Source of the DNA: Marinobacter sp. es.048
GTDB taxonomy: Bacteria; Pseudomonadota; Gammaproteobacteria; Pseudomonadales; Oleiphilaceae
Reading direction: 5' to 3'
Assembly: GCF_900188435.1 (NCBI RefSeq)
Contig: NZ_FYFA01000001.1
Span: forward strand, 1,364,001 to 1,428,000
Length of the DNA stretch: 64,000 nt
Below, one piece after another: positions 29,833-39,673 of this stretch (within the stretch, counting starts at the first letter, position 1; each line of letters starts with the position of its first letter). The translations under genes were made by a program, and so were the position numbers. The notes beneath the pieces are model-generated. The model ran no database searches. It had not been told where the DNA came from and was given only the letters and a program-made list of their open reading frames with translations.

Positions 29833-29854
29833 GGATACGTAAAACTACGTATCC
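29833..29854. repeat. Perfect 9-bp inverted repeat next to the metK operator
   Basis: GGATACGTA-AAAC-TACGTATCC is an exact inverted repeat with a 4-bp loop, 2 bp from the SahR-type operator and about 90 bp before the metK start. On the minus strand it could fold in the sahR 3' or metK 5' RNA. No U run follows, so it is probably not a simple terminator. Confidence 0.55.
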
Positions 29855-29856
29855 GT

Positions 29857-29876
29857 ATATCAAAATTTGTTGATAT
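29857..29876. promoter_or_regulatory. SahR-type operator upstream of metK
   Basis: ATATCAA-N6-TTGATAT, 20 bp, 116 bp upstream of the metK ATG. The same arms and spacing occur at 30935-30954 before the regulator gene itself. A shared site in front of the regulator and the metabolic operon is what a self-regulated ArsR-type repressor of metK-ahcY-metF would need. Confidence 0.75.
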
Positions 29877-29890
29877 TGCGATCCAGGTCG

Positions 29891-30892
29891 TCAAATCTGG
29901 CCGTCGTGTTTCCAGAATTCCCGAACCTGAATCTGGAAACCGTTCCGCAAGCCGATAAACAGCTGCTCTCCGGCCACCAGGCCGGCGTCCGCTGCCCAGG
30001 CGGTGAGCTCCTCCGGTTCAAAGCCCAACCAGAGATCACCGCAGTTTGTTTTCGCCCAGTCCTGGTCGTGACTGCACAAATCGCTGATTACGAAGCAGCC
30101 GCCGTTGTTCATCAGTGCTGCGGCATCCAGGAAGATGTCTGCGGGGCTGGGCACGTGGTGCAGAACCATGTTGGCAACCACCAGGTCAAACGCATCGCCC
30201 CGGGCCAGCAGGGTGTCGGTAACGCCCTCAATCAGGTCAATGTTGTTCAGTCGTTCATCGATGCAGGTGCGGGTTGCCTTGGCCAGCATGTCACGGCTGT
30301 TATCGAGTGCCACCACATGCCCGCAAAGCGCGGCCAGCACCGGCAGGAAGGCGCCTTCACCGGGGCCGATTTCCAGAGCCGCCTGCCACTCCTGCTTGCG
30401 GGACCTCTTGCGGATCATTTCCGCTACCGGCTCGGCATAAAGATCAAAGGCGGCGATCAGCTCCTGCTGCTCCCGGAACTGCTCGGCATGGCGAGCAAAG
30501 AAGGCCTGGGACTGGTTTGCGCGCTGGGTGCGGATGGCTTCAATCCGTTCCTGCAGGTGCGGCGGCAACGGCACCCGGTCTACCGCTTCGAATACCTGAC
30601 GAATGGTCTGATCGGTTGGCTTGTCGCTGTCCAGATGCAGCGGGCGGCGATAGAAAATCGCATTGCCCTCGCGCTGGGGCTCAAGCAGACCGGCCTTGTT
30701 CATCACCTTCAGGTGATGGCTCATGCCGGACTGGCGCATATCGAACAGCTGGCTGAGCTCCAGAACACCGAAAGTATCCCTTCTCAGTACACGCAAAATC
30801 TCCAGGCGCAACGGATCTCCGCTCGCTTTGAAGATCGGAGCCAGCGCCTGCACGGAGGACAGGTTGTCGGCGTGTGCGTTCATGGATGTCAT
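29891..30892 (-). CDS. sahR: ArsR-type regulator fused to a SAM-dependent methyltransferase domain (SahR-like)
   Basis: 333-residue fusion. Residues about 1-90 are an ArsR winged helix (LAPIFKASGDPLRLEILRVL, LELSQLFDMRQSGMSHHLKVMNKAGLL). Residues about 130-333 form a class I methyltransferase fold with SAM/SAH motif ALEIGPGEGAFLPVL. This architecture is that of SahR, a described proteobacterial regulator that senses S-adenosylhomocysteine and controls methionine-cycle genes. Context agrees: metK, ahcY and metF follow on the same strand, and matching operators precede both sahR and metK. The first ATG (30892) is used; an ATG at 30883 and a TTG at 30925 are alternatives. No clear Shine-Dalgarno site decides between them. 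Confidence 0.82.
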   Translation of the reverse strand: MTSMNAHADNLSSVQALAPIFKASGDPLRLEILRVLRRDTFGVLELSQLFDMRQSGMSHHLKVMNKAGLLEPQREGNAIFYRRPLHLDSDKPTDQTIRQVFEAVDRVPLPPHLQERIEAIRTQRANQSQAFFARHAEQFREQQELIAAFDLYAEPVAEMIRKRSRKQEWQAALEIGPGEGAFLPVLAALCGHVVALDNSRDMLAKATRTCIDERLNNIDLIEGVTDTLLARGDAFDLVVANMVLHHVPSPADIFLDAAALMNNGGCFVISDLCSHDQDWAKTNCGDLWLGFEPEELTAWAADAGLVAGEQLFIGLRNGFQIQVREFWKHDGQI

Positions 30893-30934
30893 GGTAACGA
30901 AGTGTAGGGTGCTTTGGGTGGTCAATCAATAGGC

Positions 30935-30954
30935 ATATCAAAATATTTTGATAT
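30935..30954. promoter_or_regulatory. SahR-type operator (perfect 20-bp palindrome) upstream of sahR
   Basis: ATATCAAAATATTTTGATAT is a perfect palindrome 43 bp upstream of the sahR ATG, with arms identical to the metK site. It lies in the divergent region shared with tkt (starts 31129). Confidence 0.78.
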
Positions 30955-31023
30955 AGATTTATCGTTCTTTGAAATCAGGCCCTTTCGGAAATCCACAGGC
31001 AAACAATCGTGAAACTGGCACAT

Positions 31024-31053
31024 GCCGATTTGCCCCGGCACACACTAATCGGC
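31024..31053. repeat. Short inverted repeat upstream of tkt
   Basis: GCCGATT (31024-31030) and AATCGGC (31047-31053) are exact inverted repeats separated by 16 bp, about 76 bp before the tkt ATG. It could be an operator or part of the leader; nothing further can be said. Confidence 0.35.
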
Positions 31054-31128
31054 GAAAATACGCGCCTCATTTTGATCGCCCTTTAATCACTACGAATTCT
31101 TTTCCTGCAAAACACTGGAGAAACGTCA

Positions 31129-33129
31129 ATGCCGTCTCGTAAAGATCTCGCCAACGCCATTCGCGCGCTGAGCATGGATGCGGTTCAGAAAGCCAAGTCC
31201 GGCCACCCGGGTGCGCCCATGGGTATGGCGGATATCGCCGAGGTACTGTGGAACGATTACCTGAACCACAACCCGGCCAACCCTCAGTGGGCCAACCGGG
31301 ACCGCTTCGTGCTGTCCAACGGTCACGGCTCCATGCTGCAGTATTCATTGCTGCACCTGAGCGGTTACGACGTTTCCATCGAAGACATCAAGAACTTCCG
31401 CCAGCTGCATTCCAAGACGCCGGGCCATCCCGAGTACGGCTACACCCCGGGTATTGAAACCACCACCGGCCCCCTGGGCCAGGGCATTGCCAACGCTGTT
31501 GGTTTCGCCATTGCCGAGAAGTCCCTGGCAGCACAGTTCAACCGTCCGGGCCACGAGATTGTTGATCACTACACCTACGCATTCCTCGGCGACGGCTGCC
31601 TGATGGAAGGCATCTCCCACGAAGTGGCTTCCCTGGCCGGCACCCTGGGCCTTGGCAAACTGGTGTTCTTCTACGACGACAACGGTATTTCCATCGATGG
31701 CGAGGTTGATGGCTGGTTCACCGACAACACGCCGCAGCGTTTCGAGTCCTACGGCTGGCAGGTGATTCCCGCAGTCGACGGCCACGATGTCGACGCCATT
31801 CGCGCCGCGATCGAAGCCGCCCGCGCCAATACCGATCAGCCCACGCTGGTCTGCTGCAAGACCATCATCGGCTTCGGCTCCCCGAATAAGCAGGGCAAGG
31901 AAAGCTGCCACGGCGCCCCCCTGGGTGATGACGAAATCACCCTGACCCGCGAGCAACTGGGCTGGCAGCACGGACCATTCGAAATTCCGGCCGACATTGC
32001 CAGTGCCTGGAATGCCCGTGAAAAAGGTGCTGCTGCGCAGTCCGAGTGGGAGCAGAAGTTCGCCGCCTACGAAAAGGCCGAGCCGAAGCTGGCGGCTGAG
32101 TTCAAGCGCCGAATGGCGGGTGACCTGCCTGCCGATTTCGCTGAGAAAGCCCAGGCTTACATCCAGGAATGCCAGGACAAAGGCGAGACCGTTGCCTCCC
32201 GTAAGGCTTCCCAGAACACTCTGAACGCCTACGGCCCACTGCTGCCGGAACTGATGGGCGGCTCTGCCGACCTGGCCGGTTCCAACCTGACCATCTGGTC
32301 CGACACCAAGGGGCTGACCAAGGAAGACGCCAGCGGCAACTACATCTACTACGGTGTGCGTGAATTCGGCATGGCCGCCATCATGAACGGCATCGCCCTG
32401 CACGGTGGTTTCGTGCCCTACGGCGCGACCTTCCTGATCTTCATGGAGTACTGCCGCAACGCTGTGCGCATGGCCGCGCTGATGAAGCAGCGTTCCATCT
32501 TCGTGTTCACCCACGATTCCATCGGCCTGGGCGAAGACGGCCCGACTCACCAGCCGATCGAGCAGATGGCCAGCCTGCGCACCACGCCCAACATGAGCAT
32601 GTGGCGTCCGGCTGATACCGTTGAATCTGCGGTAGCCTGGAAAGCAGCGCTTGAGCGCACCGATGGCCCGACTGCCATGGTGTTCTCACGTCAGGGCCTG
32701 CCGGCACAGCCGCGCGATGCCCAGCAGCTGGCTGATGTGGCCAAGGGCGCTTACATCCTGTCAGACAGCGAAGGCACACCGGACCTTATCCTGATCGCCA
32801 CTGGCTCCGAAGTCGGCCTGGCCCAGGACGCGGCAGCCAAGCTGCGTGAGCAGGGCAAGCAAGTGCGCGTGGTCTCCATGCCGTCCACCGATGTGTTCGA
32901 TGCCCAGAGCGCCGAGTACAAGCAGCAGGTTCTGCCGTTGGACGTCACCAACCGCGTCGCTATCGAAGCCGGCATTGCCGACTACTGGTACAAGTACGTT
33001 GGCCTGGATGGCCGCATCATCGGCATGACCACCTTTGGTGAGTCCGCCCCGGCCGGCGAGCTGTTCAAGGAATTCGGCTTCACCGTCGACAACGTTCTGG
33101 AAGTGGCTGCTGAGCTTCTGGACGCCTGA
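31129..33129 (+). CDS. tkt: Transketolase
   Basis: Thiamine-diphosphate enzyme of the pentose phosphate pathway transferring two-carbon units, 666 aa. Motifs: [34 protein letters not shown], the ThDP loop [13 protein letters not shown]...DDNGISIDG, and the pyrimidine-domain [18 protein letters not shown]. Length and order are normal for TktA. Its TGA overlaps the ATG of epd (TGATG), so the two are coupled. It heads a tkt-epd-pgk-fba group of central carbon genes. Confidence 0.96.
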   Translation: MPSRKDLANAIRALSMDAVQKAKSGHPGAPMGMADIAEVLWNDYLNHNPANPQWANRDRFVLSNGHGSMLQYSLLHLSGYDVSIEDIKNFRQLHSKTPGHPEYGYTPGIETTTGPLGQGIANAVGFAIAEKSLAAQFNRPGHEIVDHYTYAFLGDGCLMEGISHEVASLAGTLGLGKLVFFYDDNGISIDGEVDGWFTDNTPQRFESYGWQVIPAVDGHDVDAIRAAIEAARANTDQPTLVCCKTIIGFGSPNKQGKESCHGAPLGDDEITLTREQLGWQHGPFEIPADIASAWNAREKGAAAQSEWEQKFAAYEKAEPKLAAEFKRRMAGDLPADFAEKAQAYIQECQDKGETVASRKASQNTLNAYGPLLPELMGGSADLAGSNLTIWSDTKGLTKEDASGNYIYYGVREFGMAAIMNGIALHGGFVPYGATFLIFMEYCRNAVRMAALMKQRSIFVFTHDSIGLGEDGPTHQPIEQMASLRTTPNMSMWRPADTVESAVAWKAALERTDGPTAMVFSRQGLPAQPRDAQQLADVAKGAYILSDSEGTPDLILIATGSEVGLAQDAAAKLREQGKQVRVVSMPSTDVFDAQSAEYKQQVLPLDVTNRVAIEAGIADYWYKYVGLDGRIIGMTTFGESAPAGELFKEFGFTVDNVLEVAAELLDA

Positions 33130-34163
33130 TGCCAGACTCTGCGCCTTTTCGTGTCGCGATCAACGGGTACGGCCGAATCGGCCAGTGCGTGTTGCGTGCG
33201 CTTTATGAAAACGGCTTTCGCGACCACCTGCAGGTGGTCGCCATTAATGAGCTGTCGGATATCGACACCATTGCCCACCTGACCCGATACGACTCCACCC
33301 ATGGCCGGTTCCAGGGTGAAATTTCGGTATCGGGCCAGGATCTTATGGTCAATGGCGATGCCATCCGTGTGTTGAGTCATGCTGACCCGGCAGAACTGCC
33401 CTGGCGTCTGCTGGACGTGGATCTGGTGCTGGAATGCTCCGGCGCCTTCTCTGATCGCGCGACTGCCGAGAAGCACATCGATTCCGGCGCCACGCGCCTG
33501 CTGTTCTCGCAGCCGGCCGAGTCGGACGTCGATCGCACCGTGGTTTATGGCGTCAACCACGCCGACCTCACGGCAGACGACGTGATCGTTGCGGCGGCTT
33601 CCTGCACCACCAACTGCCTGGTGCCGGTCATCAAGGTACTGGACGAAGCCTTCGGTGTGGAGCAGGGCAGTACCACCACCATTCACGCGGCGATGAACGA
33701 CCAGCCCGTGATAGATGCCTACCACCATCAGGACCTGCGTCGAACCCGCAGCGCCCTGCACAATATCGTTCCGGTGGAAACCGGCCTCGCCAAGGGCATT
33801 GAGCGGCTGCTACCCAACATGGAAGGCAAGTTCAGCTCGGTGGCCATGCGGGTACCGACCATGAACGTTTCCGCCATCGACATGGTGGTCAACGTGGGCA
33901 AGGCAACCGAGGTGGCAGCGGTGAATAACCTGTTAAAAGAGGCCGCCAACGGCCCGTTGAAGCGCATACTCGGCTATACCGACGAACTGCTGGCCAGCTC
34001 CGATTTCAATCACGACGCCCATTCCGGCGTGGTAGACGGCGGCCAGACCCGGGTAACCGGGGGCACCATGGTGAAAGTGCTGTGCTGGTTCGATAATGAG
34101 TGGGGGTTCGCGAACCGGATGCTCGATGTCAGCCGTAGTTGGCTGACGAAACAAAAAACCTGA
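33129..34163 (+). CDS. epd: Erythrose-4-phosphate dehydrogenase (GAPDH-like)
   Basis: NAD-dependent oxidation of erythrose-4-phosphate to 4-phosphoerythronate, the first step of the DXP-dependent pyridoxal-phosphate pathway. 344 aa with the Rossmann opening [15 protein letters not shown], the catalytic Cys159 in SCTTNC and the His in [25 protein letters not shown]. The segment HAAMNDQ in place of the GAPDH HAYTATQ pattern, and LRRTR, mark Epd rather than GapA. It overlaps tkt by one base and precedes pgk, the classic epd-pgk-fba order. A role as a GAPDH cannot be ruled out. Confidence 0.87.
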   Translation: MPDSAPFRVAINGYGRIGQCVLRALYENGFRDHLQVVAINELSDIDTIAHLTRYDSTHGRFQGEISVSGQDLMVNGDAIRVLSHADPAELPWRLLDVDLVLECSGAFSDRATAEKHIDSGATRLLFSQPAESDVDRTVVYGVNHADLTADDVIVAAASCTTNCLVPVIKVLDEAFGVEQGSTTTIHAAMNDQPVIDAYHHQDLRRTRSALHNIVPVETGLAKGIERLLPNMEGKFSSVAMRVPTMNVSAIDMVVNVGKATEVAAVNNLLKEAANGPLKRILGYTDELLASSDFNHDAHSGVVDGGQTRVTGGTMVKVLCWFDNEWGFANRMLDVSRSWLTKQKT

Positions 34164-34165
34164 TT

Positions 34166-34229
34166 GTCGGTTATCGCTGCGCTCGAACCGACCTACCGTA
34201 GGTCGGATTAAACCTGGTGAAAATCCGAC
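34166..34229. repeat. Two adjacent REP-like hairpins between epd and pgk
   Basis: Hairpin one: GTCGGTT (34166-34172) with AACCGAC (34186-34192). Hairpin two: GTCGGATT (34202-34209) with AATCCGAC (34222-34229). They share the motif GTAGGTCGG and resemble the 26161 copy. Tandem REP units inside an operon can act as RNA stability or partial termination elements separating epd from pgk. Confidence 0.6.
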
Positions 34230-34278
34230 AGCCAGACCAGATTTCAAGTGTGCAAGATCTGATCAAGGGAAGAACGTT

Positions 34279-35439
34279 ATGGCCATCAAGAAAATGACCG
34301 ACCTGAACCTCGCCGGCAAGCGAGTACTGATCCGCGAAGACCTGAACGTACCGGTCAAGGACGGCAAAGTCTCCAGCGACGCCCGTATCCGCGCGTCACT
34401 GCCTACCATCAAGGCCGCCAAAGATGCCGGCGCCAAAGTCATGTTGATGTCCCACCTCGGCCGCCCGGAAGAAGGCGTGTACGACGAAGCCTCCTCCATG
34501 AAGCCCGTTGCCGATCACCTGACCAAAGTGCTGGGCCAGGAAGTGCGCATGATCAAGGACTACCTGGACGGTGTTGAAGTGGCCGATGGCGAAGTGGTTC
34601 TGTTCGAGAACGTTCGCTTCAACAAAGGTGAAAAGAAAGACAACGAAGACCTCGCGAAAAAGTACGCCGCCCTGTGTGATGTTTACGTGATGGATGCCTT
34701 CGGCACCGCCCATCGCGCCCAGGCATCAACTCACGGCGTGGCCAAGTTCGCCCCCGAAGCCTGCGCCGGCCCGCTGCTGGCGGCCGAACTCGAAGCCCTC
34801 GGCAAAGCCCTGGATAACCCGGCCAAGCCCGTGGTTGCAATCGTTGGCGGTTCAAAGGTTTCCACCAAGCTCGACGTGCTGAATGCACTGGAGAAGGTTT
34901 GCGACTCCATCATTGTGGGCGGCGGCATCGCCAACACCTTCCTGGCGGCGGCTGGTCACCCGGTTGGCAAATCCCTGTGTGAACACGACTTGATCGACAC
35001 CGCCAAAGAGATCGCCAGCCGCGTTGAAATCCCGCTGCCGGTAGACGTGGTTGTTGCCAGCGAGTTCGCCGAAACCGCGGCCGCCACCACCAAGAACATC
35101 TCCGACGTCAGCGACGACGACATGATCCTCGACGTAGGCCCGGAAACTGCCGGCAAGTTCGCCGACGTATTGAAGAACGCCAAAACCATTCTCTGGAACG
35201 GTCCTGTAGGCGTATTCGAATTCGACCAGTTCGGTAACGGCACCAAAGCACTTGCTCACGCCATCGCCGAAAGCGACGCCTTTTCCCTCGCCGGCGGCGG
35301 TGATACTGTCGCCGCCGTTGACAAGTACGGCGTTGCTGACAAAATCTCGTATATCTCCACCGGCGGTGGCGCCTTCCTGGAATTCGTAGAAGGCAAGACG
35401 CTCCCGGCAGTAGCGGTACTGGAAGAACGCGGCGCGTAA
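34279..35439 (+). CDS. pgk: Phosphoglycerate kinase
   Basis: Glycolytic kinase interconverting 1,3-bisphosphoglycerate and 3-phosphoglycerate, 386 aa. Motifs: [52 protein letters not shown] and the nucleotide site [21 protein letters not shown]...[11 protein letters not shown]. Part of epd-pgk-fba. It lies 115 bp after epd with two REP-like hairpins between. Confidence 0.97.
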   Translation: MAIKKMTDLNLAGKRVLIREDLNVPVKDGKVSSDARIRASLPTIKAAKDAGAKVMLMSHLGRPEEGVYDEASSMKPVADHLTKVLGQEVRMIKDYLDGVEVADGEVVLFENVRFNKGEKKDNEDLAKKYAALCDVYVMDAFGTAHRAQASTHGVAKFAPEACAGPLLAAELEALGKALDNPAKPVVAIVGGSKVSTKLDVLNALEKVCDSIIVGGGIANTFLAAAGHPVGKSLCEHDLIDTAKEIASRVEIPLPVDVVVASEFAETAAATTKNISDVSDDDMILDVGPETAGKFADVLKNAKTILWNGPVGVFEFDQFGNGTKALAHAIAESDAFSLAGGGDTVAAVDKYGVADKISYISTGGGAFLEFVEGKTLPAVAVLEERGA

Positions 35440-35493
35440 CGATTTACTGAAAGAATCCAACTATCCCCAAAGTCCAAATGAAGGAGACGACCC

Positions 35494-36558
35494 ATGGCCC
35501 TGATTTCGATGCGGCAAATGCTGGATCACGCCGCCGAGCATGGTTACGGTGTGCCAGCCTTTAACGTCAACAACCTGGAACAGATGCGCGCCATCATGGA
35601 AGCCGCCGACAAAACCGACTCCCCGGTGATTGTCCAGGCCTCTGCCGGTGCCCGCAAATACGCCGGCGCTCCCTTCCTGCGCCACCTGATCCTGGCGGCC
35701 ATCGAAGAATTCCCGCACATCCCGGTGGTCATGCACCAGGACCATGGCACCAGCCCCTCCGTGTGCCAGCGCTCCATCCAGTTGGGCTTCAGCTCCGTGA
35801 TGATGGACGGCTCGCTTGGTGAAGACGGTAAAACCCCCACCGACTACGATTACAACGTTGACGTTACCCGCCGCACCGTTGAAATGGCCCACGCCTGTGG
35901 TGTCTCCGTAGAGGGCGAGCTGGGCTGCCTGGGTTCCCTCGAAACCGGCCAGGCCGGTGAAGAAGACGGTATCGGTGCGGAAGGTACCCTGGATCACAGC
36001 CAGATGCTGACCGACCCGGAAGAAGCGGCGGACTTCGTCAAGAAAACCCACGTTGATGCCCTGGCCATCGCCATCGGCACCAGCCACGGCGCCTACAAGT
36101 TTACTCGTCCGCCCACGGGCGACATCCTGGCCATCGACCAGATCAAAGCCATCCACGCCCGCATTCCAGACACCCACCTGGTTATGCACGGCTCCAGCTC
36201 CGTACCCCAGGAGTGGCTGAAGATCATCAACGAATACGGTGGTGAGATCCCGGAAACCTACGGTGTGCCGGTTGAAGAAATCGTAGAGGGCATCAAGCAC
36301 GGCGTGCGCAAGGTCAACATCGATACCGATCTGCGCCTGGCCAGCACCGGCGCCGTTCGTCGCTTCCTGGCTGAAAATCCGGCCGAGTTCGACCCGCGCA
36401 AATTCCTCAAGGAAACCATGAAGGCCATGACCGAAGTGTGCATCGCACGCTACGAGGCCTTCGGTTGTGCCGGCAACGCCAGCAAGATCAAGCCGGTTAA
36501 CCTCGAGCGCATGTTCGAGCGTTACGCCTCTGGTGAGCTGGACCCGAAGGTCAAGTAA
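35494..36558 (+). CDS. fba: Class II fructose-1,6-bisphosphate aldolase
   Basis: Zinc-dependent aldolase of glycolysis and gluconeogenesis, 354 aa. Zn ligands lie in [11 protein letters not shown], and further conserved parts are [55 protein letters not shown] and [11 protein letters not shown]. This is the class IIB (Calvin-type) form, also common in Pseudomonas-like bacteria. Closes the operon; a strong terminator follows 24 bp after the stop. Confidence 0.96.
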   Translation: MALISMRQMLDHAAEHGYGVPAFNVNNLEQMRAIMEAADKTDSPVIVQASAGARKYAGAPFLRHLILAAIEEFPHIPVVMHQDHGTSPSVCQRSIQLGFSSVMMDGSLGEDGKTPTDYDYNVDVTRRTVEMAHACGVSVEGELGCLGSLETGQAGEEDGIGAEGTLDHSQMLTDPEEAADFVKKTHVDALAIAIGTSHGAYKFTRPPTGDILAIDQIKAIHARIPDTHLVMHGSSSVPQEWLKIINEYGGEIPETYGVPVEEIVEGIKHGVRKVNIDTDLRLASTGAVRRFLAENPAEFDPRKFLKETMKAMTEVCIARYEAFGCAGNASKIKPVNLERMFERYASGELDPKVK

Positions 36559-36931
36559 GCGTCGGCCAACACCCGCTCAACAGGCACCCTTATCGGGTGC
36601 CTTTTTTTGCTTAGCCCCTGTCTCCCGCGGCTGGGGGCTCGGATGCGTCAAAATGTCGCGTTTTCACAGTGACTTTCTGCTGGCTGCTTTCGAAAATACA
36701 TTACATGGTTGTAATGCAGGTTCGTAAGCCTGTCTGGCCTGCCCGTAGGGGCGCCCATGCAGTCGTCTCCCGTTTTTGGGTAGTCTGATGCATTCGGCTA
36801 TATGGTCAGACAATCTGTCATGGGTTTGTTGTGATTTGGTTATACGTTTAGAATCATGGGACTAGCCCAAGTGGAGTTGGCTTGGAGCCTGGAAAGTAAT
36901 AAAACAAGTCATGCATTAAAGGATGAGAGCT
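36559..36931. other. Gene-free region between fba and the exported CTERM-like protein
   Basis: Holds the fba terminator and a small hairpin CATTACA-TGGT-TGTAATG (36699-36716). The promoter for the large exported protein at 36932 must lie in the right part; a Shine-Dalgarno AAAGGA at 36918-36923 is visible. No gene is seen. Confidence 0.5.
36583..36608 (+). terminator. Rho-independent terminator after fba
   Basis: GGCACCC-TTATC-GGGTGCC followed by seven T. Stem of 7 GC-rich pairs; ends the tkt-epd-pgk-fba transcript. Confidence 0.92.
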
Positions 36932-39499
36932 ATGCAGTCCAATTTAACCTATAAGCGTGGGCCATCGGGTCGCACCTGGATCTATCCGGTGGTGCGCAGT
37001 CCGATGGCCGCGGTTGCCGGGCTTGTGCTGTCCGGAGCGATCGCCGGAAACGCCCTGGCCCAAGAGCCTACCCCAAATACCTTCACTGACGTACCCGTTC
37101 CGCAACTCAGTGGCTGGAACGAGGTAAACCGTCTGAATGTTGAGCCGGGTATCGATGGCTATTCCGGTGCCTCCGCCCGAACACACGTCTATACCAGCGA
37201 GCTGGCCAAGCAGGCCGCCGAGGATGCGCTCGCAAACGAAGATGATCCAAATGTGCTCGAGGATGAGCTCTGGGCAGGCAGTCCAGCAGCGGTTTACTAC
37301 TCGCTGGACGATGGCAGCGGCCGCGCGCCCGGTATTCAGGTGGTCACCGACGATCTGGAATTCCCCACCAACAACTGCATCATGTCCTCGGGCGAGCGGG
37401 TTGACGAAGATCTGGGTACGCTGGTGCCGAAAACCTGCAGCGATCCCCAGGGCAGTGCCAAGCGCTACTTCCTGGAAATCCGCGAGGCGGACACTCCGGT
37501 GGACCTGGTGTTCGATACCGGCATGAAAGACATCCGCTACAAGGGCGTCAAGGATCCAGCCGAGGACGGTGGCGAAGAATTGGCGGCCTTCAAGGAAGAG
37601 TATGGAATTGGCCGTATTTACCGGGTCATCCAGAAAGTCGTGAATAACTCTGATGAACGCTGGCTCGGCGTCAAGATGGAGCTTGGTTACGGCATCGGTA
37701 ACAACTTTGTTCCGTTCAATGCCGCCGAAGATGGTGTGGCGTTCGAGCTGCGTGAAGCCGTGCCCCGGGAGTTTTTTGAAGGTGAAACCGGCGCACCGGA
37801 CATCGGTGTCTGGAACCCGGATCGTTATGCTACCTTCTCGCCTAAGGCCTTTGATGATGGCTCTCGTGAGCGGTTCGACCCCGGCTTCTTCGACGCGCAG
37901 GCCGCCGGGCATTTCCCGCCGCAGAATGTCGGCAATGGCTCGGATAAAACCACGCTGATCTTTAGTGGCGACGACTACAACGACATCGGCTCCTACGGTG
38001 CGATCACTGATAACCACTTCAGTATGGCGGATACCCAGGCCATGGGTGCCTATGATGTCCAGGGTGTATTTGGCTACATGATGGCAGATGCCCTGGCGCC
38101 CTATGTGATCGCCCGCTATGACGAAGGCGAGCCGGACGGTGAGTCAAGCGCCCTCGAAGCCTGGTGGGATGGCTCGGACTGGCGCTATGGACAGGCTGGT
38201 GATGATACCGGGGCAAATCCCTTCGGTATTATACCGGAGAGTCAGCTTGAGCAGTGGGCGACGAAATTGCTCGGCATTGATCCCGAGCAGCTTGATGATT
38301 CAGTACGCTACAGCTCGGATCTGGCCGATGACCTTGCCACTCAGAATATGGACACGTTCATCTACATCAGTGATGCCATCCTGAATGAGAGTGGCGAGCC
38401 CAAGTACGACAACATCACCCTGCGGGTGACCGGTGTTTCCACCGCCAGTGCCGGTCTTTCTGAAACCAGCCTCGGTAATGAGATCCCGGCCTGGATCAGT
38501 GAAGTTGATTGTGCCAATCCGGACAATGCTGGCCCGTGTTATGAGAATAACGCACCGTCGCTGTCGTCCTATGTGGTGGAAGACGCTCCTGTTGCCCTCA
38601 ATGACTCGGCCACTACCTACGAGCAGGTGGCGCCGGACAACTCCAATTACGAAGCTGACGCGTTCCCTCTGAACCTTCCGATTCTCGCCAATGACGTGTT
38701 CAAGGGTGAACTGTTCACCACTGAAGACGCGGGCGGCGATACGATCGTCAATCCCAACGTGACGATCAACAGCTTCGAGGTCAACGGAACGGTTGTCTAT
38801 GACGCCACTAACCCGCCGAATCCAGCGGCAGAGGTCGACGTATCCGTGGACGGCGACGTCATCGGAACGGTTCAGCTCAACGAAGAAGGCGTGATCCCGT
38901 CTGTGGACTTCACACCCGAGATCGGCTTTACCGGTCAGGCGACCTTCACCTACACGGTCAATGCCACGTTTGATGACACTACGAATCCAGCAGTAGGTCC
39001 TGCAGATTCACGGGAGGCGACGGTATCCATTCAGGTGGACGCGTATCCGGATCCGGACGTTCCGGTTGCGGTGAGCGATTCGGCCTCCACGTTCATGAAC
39101 ACGCCGGTCACCATCGACGTGCTTGAAAACGACCGCTACGTTAAAGGGGGGACGCCAACCGTTTCCATTGTCGACTCGCCTTTGACGGGTGATGCGGTTG
39201 TTGAGAGCGGAAACGTGGTTTACACACCGCGGACTGACTTCGTTGGTTTTGACCGTTTCACTTATAATCTGGAAGTTGACGGCAAGACCTCCATCGCAGG
39301 GGTGATCACCGTGCGCGTCGACGAGCCTGTCGTGGACGACACCGAAGAGCCTGAGTCCGACAGCGGAAGTGGCTCCGGCACAATCTTCGGTTGCAGCTAC
39401 AACCCGGGTGCACCCTTCGACCCGACCCTGCCGGTGGCCGCTCTGGCCGCCATCGGTGGCCTGGTTCTGCGCAACCGTCGCAAGCAAACCCTGCACTGA
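36932..39499 (+). CDS. Large exported protein with Ig/cadherin-like repeats and C-terminal sorting signal
   Basis: 855 residues, function unknown. A signal peptide with an N-terminal extension (membrane segment VAGLVLSGAIAGNALAQ, cleavage around residue 44) is followed by a long N-terminal domain (to about 530) resembling choice-of-anchor proteins. Repeated PVALNDSATTYEQ / PVAVSDSASTFMNTPVTIDVLENDRYV units follow, typical of Ig-like/cadherin-like Ca-binding tandem domains. The end reads SGSGSGTIFGCSYNPGAPFD, then PTLPVAALAAIGGLVL, then RNRRK: Ser/Gly-rich, Cys-containing motif, one hydrophobic helix and a basic tail, i.e. a tripartite CTERM-type surface-sorting signal (JDVT/MYXO-like). ATG at 36932 is preferred; a terminator follows. 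Confidence 0.75.
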   Translation: MQSNLTYKRGPSGRTWIYPVVRSPMAAVAGLVLSGAIAGNALAQEPTPNTFTDVPVPQLSGWNEVNRLNVEPGIDGYSGASARTHVYTSELAKQAAEDALANEDDPNVLEDELWAGSPAAVYYSLDDGSGRAPGIQVVTDDLEFPTNNCIMSSGERVDEDLGTLVPKTCSDPQGSAKRYFLEIREADTPVDLVFDTGMKDIRYKGVKDPAEDGGEELAAFKEEYGIGRIYRVIQKVVNNSDERWLGVKMELGYGIGNNFVPFNAAEDGVAFELREAVPREFFEGETGAPDIGVWNPDRYATFSPKAFDDGSRERFDPGFFDAQAAGHFPPQNVGNGSDKTTLIFSGDDYNDIGSYGAITDNHFSMADTQAMGAYDVQGVFGYMMADALAPYVIARYDEGEPDGESSALEAWWDGSDWRYGQAGDDTGANPFGIIPESQLEQWATKLLGIDPEQLDDSVRYSSDLADDLATQNMDTFIYISDAILNESGEPKYDNITLRVTGVSTASAGLSETSLGNEIPAWISEVDCANPDNAGPCYENNAPSLSSYVVEDAPVALNDSATTYEQVAPDNSNYEADAFPLNLPILANDVFKGELFTTEDAGGDTIVNPNVTINSFEVNGTVVYDATNPPNPAAEVDVSVDGDVIGTVQLNEEGVIPSVDFTPEIGFTGQATFTYTVNATFDDTTNPAVGPADSREATVSIQVDAYPDPDVPVAVSDSASTFMNTPVTIDVLENDRYVKGGTPTVSIVDSPLTGDAVVESGNVVYTPRTDFVGFDRFTYNLEVDGKTSIAGVITVRVDEPVVDDTEEPESDSGSGSGTIFGCSYNPGAPFDPTLPVAALAAIGGLVLRNRRKQTLH

Positions 39500-39524
39500 T
39501 CCTGATCTGCAGGCGTAAACCCCA

Positions 39525-39553
39525 GGCCCCGGCATCCGCCGGGGCCTTTTTTT
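39525..39553 (+). terminator. Rho-independent terminator after the exported protein
   Basis: GGCCCCGGC-ATCC-GCCGGGGCC followed by seven T, 26 bp after the stop. Very stable 9-bp GC stem. Confidence 0.93.
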
Positions 39554-39673
39554 ATCCGAATCACATGGCCCTCACAATGGTCGGATATTGCTCCTCGCCT
39601 TGTTTTTTCACCTCCGATACCGATTAATATAAAGAACAAGACAATCTGAGATTCCCTGGACAACGAGGTGCAG

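Noticed and set aside
31345..32550. 401-codon open frame opposite tkt
   Set aside because: Shadow of transketolase.
36944..38017. 357-codon open frame opposite the exported repeat protein
   Set aside because: Shadow; the + strand product has signal peptide, repeats and terminator.
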